This document shows, piece by piece, positions 15,395 to 20,727 of a stretch of 22,839 nucleotides of DNA. Source of the stretch: an uncultured Treponema sp. (lineage in GTDB: Bacteria > Spirochaetota > Spirochaetia > Treponematales > Treponemataceae); contig CAKZZK010000236.1 of NCBI GenBank assembly GCA_937885235.1, positions 1 through 22,839 of the forward strand. The letters run 5' to 3'. The position numbers and the translations under genes are program-made. Every line of letters begins with the position of its first letter. Position 1 is the first letter of the stretch. Under the pieces are notes generated by a model. It saw nothing but the letters and a program-made list of their open reading frames with translations. It was not told the DNA's origin and ran no database searches.

Positions 15395-15904
15395 ATGAAA
15401 AAAACAAATGCCATGCGCATCCTTGATGCCGCAAAGATTCCCTACGAAACCCGCGAATACCCCGATGACGGTGAGCATGAGCTTGAACGGGGCGCGGCGG
15501 AACTGACTGCGAAAAAGATAGGTGCAGACCCTGCCGCCGTGTTCAAGACAATCGTCATGCGCACGGAATCAAAAGAGCTTGTCGTGTTCTGCCAGAGCGC
15601 AATCCATGAAATAAACCTCAAAAAAGCGCGTACTGCGGCGGGTGCGCGGGAAGTAAGCCCCGTGAAGCCCGCGGAGCTTTTGTCCCTGACAGGCTACATC
15701 CGCGGGGGATGCTCTCCCATCGGTATGAAGCGCAAGTTCCGCACGTTTATCGATGCTTCCGCCATGCAGCATGAAAAGGTCTACATCAGCGCGGGAGTGC
15801 GCGGGGAGCAGCTTGTCATTGCCCCCGACGCCCTCGTAAGAATCACTGATGCCGTTGTTGTCGATTTAGTTCTGGAAGAAGCTCCCGACTCTCTCACTCG
15901 CTGA
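15395..15904 (+). CDS. ybaK: YbaK/EbsC-type aminoacyl-tRNA deacylase (Cys-tRNA(Pro) deacylase)
   Basis: A 169-residue YbaK-family protein that would hydrolyse mischarged Cys-tRNA(Pro) after release from prolyl-tRNA synthetase. The catalytic-type Lys51 is in VFKTIVM, and the family loop GGCSPIGMKRKF is at 104-115 with a following FIDAS. The order of motifs (KT-V, then CQ-aihEiNLKKA, then GYIRGGCSPIG) matches YbaK rather than the related ProX or INS editing domains. It follows the SPOR gene after six bases and probably shares its transcript; the ribosome binding site is weak. The 3' end overlaps the convergent solute-binding protein gene by 11 bases. Confidence 0.88.
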   Translation: MKKTNAMRILDAAKIPYETREYPDDGEHELERGAAELTAKKIGADPAAVFKTIVMRTESKELVVFCQSAIHEINLKKARTAAGAREVSPVKPAELLSLTGYIRGGCSPIGMKRKFRTFIDASAMQHEKVYISAGVRGEQLVIAPDALVRITDAVVVDLVLEEAPDSLTR

Positions 15905-17462
15905 CGCGGTAGATTGCCGAAAAGTCCGTCGCATAAAGCGGGTAGTCCCTCACGCCCGCAAATTTCTTGCTGTACACGGTGAGGTTTGAAATATCTTCTA
16001 TAAACACGCTTGCCGCTTCGTCGCTGAGGATTTTCTGAGCCTCTTTGAAATATGCCACGCGCTCATCATCATCCGTGCTTGCGATGGCTTTTGCATACAC
16101 CTCATCGTAGGCGGGGGAAGCGAAGTTCACAAAGTTGTTGTGCGCCCCTGACTGGTAGCGGGAAAGGTATGACGTGGGATAGGCAAGCGGACCGTCAAGG
16201 GAGATGATTGTCGCCTCGTACTGCCGCCCCGTGTACACGTTCTGCAGCCAAGTTGGCCAGTCAACCTGCTTGATTGATGCCTTTATGCCCGCCTGTGCAA
16301 GCTGGTTGAGGATGACTTCCGCCGTGCGCACGTGCACTGTGTACACAGACGGCACTGTAATCGTAAAGCTAAAGCCGTCCGCATAGCCTGCCTCGGCGAG
16401 CAGGGCGCGGGCTTTTGCCACGTCTTTTTTGTAGGCACCTGCGAGGGAGACATCGTAATACTTTGAGAGGGCGGGAATCAGTCCGCTGCCCACTTTTACG
16501 CCGTAGCCGTAGTTCACTGCCTCGATGATTTCGTCCGCATCGACGAGATAGCTCAGCGCCTGCCGCACGCGCACGTCGCCGAAGGGTGCCACCGCGTTGT
16601 TCAGCGCGAGCAGCTGCACGGAGTTGGAATTGCGCCGGTAGAGGTTCAGGTCTTTTTCCGGCAGCTGGGTCACGGTGTCCGCATTGGCGCTGAAGCCGTC
16701 TATGCTTCCCGCCTGAAAGTTGAGCACCATGTCTGCCTGGCTTGCGACGAATTTGAGCGTCACTGTGTCCAGATAGCCGCCCTTGCCCCAGTAGGAGGGA
16801 TTTTTCACAAGGCGGATGTGGTCCTGCTCCACATAGTCCGCAAGCATATACGGTCCCGTCCCCACGGGGTGCAGGGCGAGGTCTTTGGCATCTTTCTTTA
16901 CGATGGGCGTGGTCAGGTAGGCGATGAAGCCCGCATCGGCGCTTTTGAGCGTGATGACGAAGATGTCCGTCACGCCGCCCATGCCGTCCGGCACAAAGCG
17001 GAAGTCGCGGATTTTGTCATAGCCTGCCATCTTGGAGTCTATGGCTTTCTGGACCGAATAGAGCACGTCGTCGTGGGTGAGCGGGCTGCCGTCATGGAAC
17101 TTTACGTTCTGCCGCAGCGTGAACACAAATGCCCTTCCTTCTTCCGAGCTGTAGGATTCGGCAATGGCGGGCGAAAAGCTGCCGTCAGGGGCGACGTTCA
17201 CCAGTCCGTCAAAGATATTGAAATTCACCGAACGCGCGTCTGCGGTCATGGAGGTGAAGGGGTCAAAGTTATTCATTTCGGTAGCAAAGCCGAGCACTAT
17301 TTCCCCGCCGGGAATCATTGTGCCGGACTTTGGCTTTTCTGTGGCGGGAGGAGTAAGCGGCTGTGCCTGCTGCCCGTCCCCGCCCTTCTTCTTGCATCCC
17401 GCCAGCAGCGCCGCGGCGGCAAGCACAAGGACTACTAGGTTCTGAACGTGTATTTTCTTCAT
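15894..17462 (-). CDS. Family-5 extracellular solute-binding lipoprotein (peptide/nickel type)
   Basis: A 522-residue ABC-transporter substrate-binding protein. The signal sequence ends in the lipobox LLAGC with the lipidated Cys23, followed by a KKK and Gly/Gln-rich tether. The mature protein has the SBP_bac_5 features: MNNFDPFTSMTADARSVNFN, GLVNVAPDGSFSPAIAESY, VKFHDGSPLTHDDVLYS, and VGTGPYMLADYVEQDHIRLVKNPSYWG. These proteins deliver oligopeptides, or in some cases nickel or sugars, to a permease; the ligand cannot be told from sequence. No permease or ATPase genes are next to it, so it is an orphan receptor in this window. It has its own strong promoter, is preceded by a degraded AAA gene on the same strand, and converges on ybaK. 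Confidence 0.9.
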   Translation of the reverse strand: MKKIHVQNLVVLVLAAAALLAGCKKKGGDGQQAQPLTPPATEKPKSGTMIPGGEIVLGFATEMNNFDPFTSMTADARSVNFNIFDGLVNVAPDGSFSPAIAESYSSEEGRAFVFTLRQNVKFHDGSPLTHDDVLYSVQKAIDSKMAGYDKIRDFRFVPDGMGGVTDIFVITLKSADAGFIAYLTTPIVKKDAKDLALHPVGTGPYMLADYVEQDHIRLVKNPSYWGKGGYLDTVTLKFVASQADMVLNFQAGSIDGFSANADTVTQLPEKDLNLYRRNSNSVQLLALNNAVAPFGDVRVRQALSYLVDADEIIEAVNYGYGVKVGSGLIPALSKYYDVSLAGAYKKDVAKARALLAEAGYADGFSFTITVPSVYTVHVRTAEVILNQLAQAGIKASIKQVDWPTWLQNVYTGRQYEATIISLDGPLAYPTSYLSRYQSGAHNNFVNFASPAYDEVYAKAIASTDDDERVAYFKEAQKILSDEAASVFIEDISNLTVYSKKFAGVRDYPLYATDFSAIYRVSE

Positions 17463-17471
17463 GTTGCGCTC

Positions 17472-17500
17472 ATTTTATATAAATTTATATGGCGGGTCAA
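17472..17500 (-). promoter_or_regulatory. Promoter of the solute-binding lipoprotein gene
   Basis: On the minus strand TTGACC (17495-17500), a 17-nt spacer and TAAAAT (17472-17477) form the best consensus promoter in the window. The ATG at 17462 lies 9 nt after the -10, so the leader is at most a few bases. The surrounding stretch (17471-17490) is strongly A/T rich. Confidence 0.65.
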
Positions 17501-17522
17501 GTAAAAGCGGAAGCCGGCAAGT

Positions 17523-17600
17523 TTACACCACCGCCTCCACGTAGAAGTTTCCCGTGCCGTTGATGATGGGCTTTAGGAAGAAGAGGAAGAACTTTCGTCC
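17523..17600 (-). pseudogene. Out-of-frame remnant of the AAA protein's C-terminal region
   Basis: In a different frame from the upstream AAA ORF, and overlapping its last 28 bases, 25 codons read GRKFFLFFLKPIINGTG then NFYVEAVV and stop. In intact members of this AAA plus PD-(D/E)XK family this segment is the lead-in to the C-terminal nuclease domain (typically a GR-FFL-L-KPIINGTGNYY-EA block). Here the block is frameshifted relative to the ATPase part and cut off right after VEA, so the nuclease core is gone. The family alignment is from memory. Confidence 0.6.
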
Positions 17601-18586
17601 CTGATGAACAGGGGCTGGTCAATGGAGCCTTCTGTCATGATTTCTTTGTCCTGCTCGGATTTTGAATTATACGCCTCGAACAGGAACAGATTGTACATGC
17701 GGGTTTCAAAGATGCGGTTGGAGAGTATGACCTTGACCGCTTCCTGAAAGCCCGCTTCCGTCCAGTTGCGGTTCAGCTTTTCATCGATAATCTGGCACAG
17801 GCGGCTGACCAGAAACGGATAGCCGGAGCTGTAGTCGGAGAGCAGCTTTGCCATTCTGGCGCAGTCCATACCCGTGCGGTGGTCTGCCTCGTAGTCATCG
17901 AGCATTCCGCGTATGCCGTCCTCGTCCAGCTCCATGCTCACGTCAAAGTTTGCGGCGATGTTCCACGGGCTGTTGTATTGATGCTGCGCTTCCGGCCGCA
18001 TCTTGAGCTTGAGGTTCCGTATGTCATACACGCCTGCGAGGATCACTGAATGGAATGTGGGAACCTGTTCGCGGACAAGGAATTTTTTCCTCAGCAGTCC
18101 CAGAAACTTGATGAAGGCCTCGTAGTTCCCCGCCTGGTCAACCTCGTCGATGATGACGACGATGGGCTTTCTGTTTGCCGCGCAGAAGTCAGATATGGCG
18201 TCTGAAAGCTCATCCTCGCCCTCTTCATCGGCAGCGAAGGAAAAATCCTGCTGCAGGAATGCTATCGCGGTTTTAGAGATGTTCTTTGTCGTCCCATATT
18301 TTACTGCCCGCATACACATTTTCAGCACCTTGTGCCCGATGGCTATCACGCTTGAAAAAGAGCTGTCATCCGCTCCTTCAAAGCTAAGCGAGAACACCGT
18401 GTAATCCGCATCGAGGGCTTTTTTGAGGAAGTGCAGCGTCGTGGTCTTGCCGTACTGCCGCCCGCGGTTTATGCAGAAATAGTCGCCGCGGTCCACCATC
18501 TCCTTTATCTGCCGGACGCGGGCATCTATGTTCACCATGTAGTGCTTGTCGGCAAAGCAGGTGCCTGTCGTATTGAATCGCTTCAT
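17573..18586 (-). CDS. AAA ATPase (AAA-like), truncated: lacks C-terminal nuclease domain
   Basis: A 337-residue ATPase with Walker A GRQYGKTT (42-49, Lys47), Walker B PIVVIIDEVDQAG (Asp147, Glu148) and, further on, SGYPFLVSRLCQIIDE and FETRMYNLFLFEAYN, all typical of a family that usually continues into a PD-(D/E)XK domain. The protein instead ends DQPLFIRDE followed by six Ser. The Ser run is the out-of-frame reading of a TTCTTCCTC-type tract that encodes FFLFFL in the remnant at 17523-17600. The ATPase part is intact and may still be made, so I annotate it as a gene but regard it as decaying. The start at 18586 (MKRFNTTG) is chosen because TATAAT lies 6 nt upstream; a TTG 12 codons earlier is the -35. 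Confidence 0.75.
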   Translation of the reverse strand: MKRFNTTGTCFADKHYMVNIDARVRQIKEMVDRGDYFCINRGRQYGKTTTLHFLKKALDADYTVFSLSFEGADDSSFSSVIAIGHKVLKMCMRAVKYGTTKNISKTAIAFLQQDFSFAADEEGEDELSDAISDFCAANRKPIVVIIDEVDQAGNYEAFIKFLGLLRKKFLVREQVPTFHSVILAGVYDIRNLKLKMRPEAQHQYNSPWNIAANFDVSMELDEDGIRGMLDDYEADHRTGMDCARMAKLLSDYSSGYPFLVSRLCQIIDEKLNRNWTEAGFQEAVKVILSNRIFETRMYNLFLFEAYNSKSEQDKEIMTEGSIDQPLFIRDESSSSSS

Positions 18587-18592
18587 GCCCTG

Positions 18593-18622
18593 ATTATAGC
18601 ACATCGAAACAGCGGACGACAA
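18593..18622 (-). promoter_or_regulatory. Promoter of the truncated AAA ATPase gene
   Basis: On the minus strand TTGTCG (18617-18622), an 18-nt spacer and a perfect TATAAT (18593-18598) with TGC before it (extended -10). The ATG follows the -10 after 6 nt and has no Shine-Dalgarno sequence. The arrangement TGCTATAAT-6 nt-ATG closely repeats that of polA and the SanA-like gene. Confidence 0.6.
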
Positions 18623-18649
18623 GGTGAAAAGAATTGCGATAATGGCGTT

Positions 18650-18713
18650 GATTAGGGCTTGTGTCTGCGGACTAAAGCCCTGAAGGGACCTGATGAGTCG
18701 GGTCCTTTTTTTT
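18650..18713 (+). ncRNA. Candidate small RNA with two hairpins
   Basis: A short plus-strand unit sits between two minus-strand genes. A possible extended -10 (TGC then GATAAT, 18638-18643) would start transcription near 18650. The first hairpin pairs AGGGCTT (18654-18660) with AAGCCCT (18675-18681), then, after a 2x2 internal loop, GTC (18663-18665) with GAC (18670-18672) around a TGCG loop. The second hairpin is a Rho-independent terminator. There is no ORF of note. No known RNA family is recognised, and no -35 is evident. The whole unit is about 64 nt. Confidence 0.35.
18686..18713 (+). terminator. Rho-independent terminator with no plus-strand gene upstream
   Basis: GGACCTGA (18686-18693) and TCGGGTCC (18698-18705) form an eight-pair stem (one G-T pair) around a TGAG loop, followed by eight T. 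The T-tract is only on the plus strand, while both neighbouring genes are on the minus strand. It therefore ends either the candidate small RNA or read-through antisense to the AAA gene. Confidence 0.75.
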
Positions 18714-18726
18714 GTTTCCTCGAACC

Positions 18727-20724
18727 TTAAATATGTTTTAGTTCCCGTACCAAGTGCCGCATAGAATCCCGTGCGGAAAGGTCATAGCTCCAATTTTCAT
18801 CAAACACGGCGGTCACATTTTTATTGCCTGATTCCCCTACAAGCAACGAATAGAACTTTGTCTTTTTTTCCTGTTGAGCTTTTATCCTAGATGCTGCATC
18901 TTCAGAAAAATCACCCATTACCATATCGCTTACAATGAGCACATCGGCATTTTTCCATTCATTCTTTTGCAAGAGTTCAATAGCATATCCCAGTGCAGGC
19001 TGTGCATCAGTACCACCATTAAAAGATTTCCGCAAGAATTTTACCAGCTCCACCAGCCCATTGCTTTTTTTGAATTCAGTTAAATCCTGCACTTCAATTT
19101 CCGTTGAAAATGAAATGAGGTAGCATTTGCGGTCTTCTTCAAGGCATTTTTTAGCAAGTGCAAGGGTAATTGTCTTTGCCACGCGCTCCGGACTTCCATT
19201 CATAGAGCCGCTTGTATCGATGCAGAGGATGACGGGACCTTTTTGTTCCATCTCCTTTACTAGCACTTCGACTTCTTCGGTCTTACGTTCTTCCCGATAG
19301 GACTTCTGCTGGTTCACATACGCATACGAAAGCAACTTGTGCTCCGCGAATTTCTGGGCAAAATACAGCTTTGCCGAGGGATTCTTTGACATGGCAAGTT
19401 CGCGTGCCAGTGCGGAAGAAATTTCACCGCTCAGGCGTATACCGCTTAGCTGCCCGCGATAGGCTGGCTTTGGATGAAATTCTGTTTTTATTTCTACTTT
19501 TTCACGAAGCTCTTTTTCGTAGCGTTCTGTTTCTGCATTCTGACGACCGAGCAGTTCTGCAAGTTCCTGCAAAGAGACATCACTTTCAAGTAGTGCGGCG
19601 AACTCCTTTAATTTGAGAATATCAAAGCCGTAATCATCGAAATTTCCCAGCGACAAATCCCACAGGCGCCCAAAACTGGTGATGAACGGCGACAACAATT
19701 CTTCCAGCTTCTTGAACTGCGCAATTTTTTTGTATAGTTCTTCACGATATGCCTTGCGCCGTTTATCTATTTCGATAAGCTGCCATGCTGTATAGCGCTC
19801 CAGCAGGGATTTTTGCAAGTCTGCTTTCAGGTTGCGGGCAAGGGCATCCACTTGCTGCTGATCTGGCTTTTCCTGCTTTGCATCCTTTGCTTTTTCGGGT
19901 TTTAACAAGTCTGCATATTGCTCGGCATAAAACTGAAGAGGGGCCGTATTGTTTTTTCCGCTTGATGTCGCAAGCAGCTTTTTCTGCAAGTCTGAAAGCT
20001 GTGCAAGCAAATCCTCGCCGGAGAGATGCTGTAAGCTGCTTACAAACATATTTTCTTCATAAAATGGATTTTCGTGATCTGTTATTTCCGTTTCTTTATA
20101 GGCGCTTTGCAGTGTTGTGAGGATTTCTGCCAGACCCTGCTGGTTGACTATGGTATGATTTTTCGCAAAGCCAAGCAAATCTTTCTGTGCTTGGTTTTCC
20201 GGGACGAGAAACTTTTGAACTTCCTCTGCAGCTTGCGTATGCGCAAATGCGAGCCTCTCTGCATCGGCAAGGGAAGCATCAAGTCCGTCTGCAAGACTCT
20301 GGACAAGGCGTTTGCGTTCCGATTCGCCCCCAAATTGCGCGGAACCGAATTTTTCAAACTGGCGTATATCCTTGTTTTCAGAATAGAAACGCTTGAGGTT
20401 TTGCTCCAATTCTGCTTTTGCTTTTGGGGCAAAGTCAAAAAAAGTCTGCCACGCTGCCGAAATATCTTCTTTAGAAACATCGCCTGTCGCGTGGGCAAGC
20501 AGATTTCTGACTTCTTTGCTCTGTCCAAAAAACGAAAAGCGTTTAAAATTCGTCTTTTTTACGCTTTCGTGAAAGCTCCGTATACGCTCGTTGAGCCAGG
20601 AGACTTGCTCTTCTTGCAGCGAGTCGATATGCGGAAGCAGCGGATGTTTCTGTACAATTTTTTCAAGCTCGTCCAGCGCAAGCAGGGTGTAACGCCGTGA
20701 TTTGTCGGAAATGCCGTTTGCCAT
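18727..20724 (-). CDS. viaA: ViaA-like VWA-domain protein, partner of RavA
   Basis: A 665-residue protein with a long helical N-terminal part and a C-terminal von Willebrand factor A domain (about 498-660). The metal-ion-dependent adhesion site is complete: Asp503-Thr-Ser-Gly-Ser (CIDTSGSMNGS), a conserved Thr in NGGTDAQPAL and an Asp in LIVSDMVMGD. The block GPVILCIDTSGSMNGSPERVAK, LISFSTEIEVQ and EWKNADVLIVSD follows E. coli ViaA order closely. ViaA binds the MoxR ATPase RavA and stimulates its activity; the E. coli pair is linked to respiratory complexes and aminoglycoside uptake. The N-terminal region is longer and more charged than in E. coli ViaA (about 480 residues). The ATG lies three bases after the ravA stop codon, so the two are one operon. 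Base composition is more A/T rich than in the genes on the other side of 18720. Confidence 0.85.
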   Translation of the reverse strand: MANGISDKSRRYTLLALDELEKIVQKHPLLPHIDSLQEEQVSWLNERIRSFHESVKKTNFKRFSFFGQSKEVRNLLAHATGDVSKEDISAAWQTFFDFAPKAKAELEQNLKRFYSENKDIRQFEKFGSAQFGGESERKRLVQSLADGLDASLADAERLAFAHTQAAEEVQKFLVPENQAQKDLLGFAKNHTIVNQQGLAEILTTLQSAYKETEITDHENPFYEENMFVSSLQHLSGEDLLAQLSDLQKKLLATSSGKNNTAPLQFYAEQYADLLKPEKAKDAKQEKPDQQQVDALARNLKADLQKSLLERYTAWQLIEIDKRRKAYREELYKKIAQFKKLEELLSPFITSFGRLWDLSLGNFDDYGFDILKLKEFAALLESDVSLQELAELLGRQNAETERYEKELREKVEIKTEFHPKPAYRGQLSGIRLSGEISSALARELAMSKNPSAKLYFAQKFAEHKLLSYAYVNQQKSYREERKTEEVEVLVKEMEQKGPVILCIDTSGSMNGSPERVAKTITLALAKKCLEEDRKCYLISFSTEIEVQDLTEFKKSNGLVELVKFLRKSFNGGTDAQPALGYAIELLQKNEWKNADVLIVSDMVMGDFSEDAASRIKAQQEKKTKFYSLLVGESGNKNVTAVFDENWSYDLSARDSMRHLVRELKHI

Positions 20725-20727
20725 AGT

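Noticed and set aside
18686..18705. CTGATGAG, the core of hammerhead ribozymes, within the terminator
   Set aside because: No stem followed by GAAAC and no cleavage-site helix can be placed around it. The bases are explained as stem and loop of the terminator.
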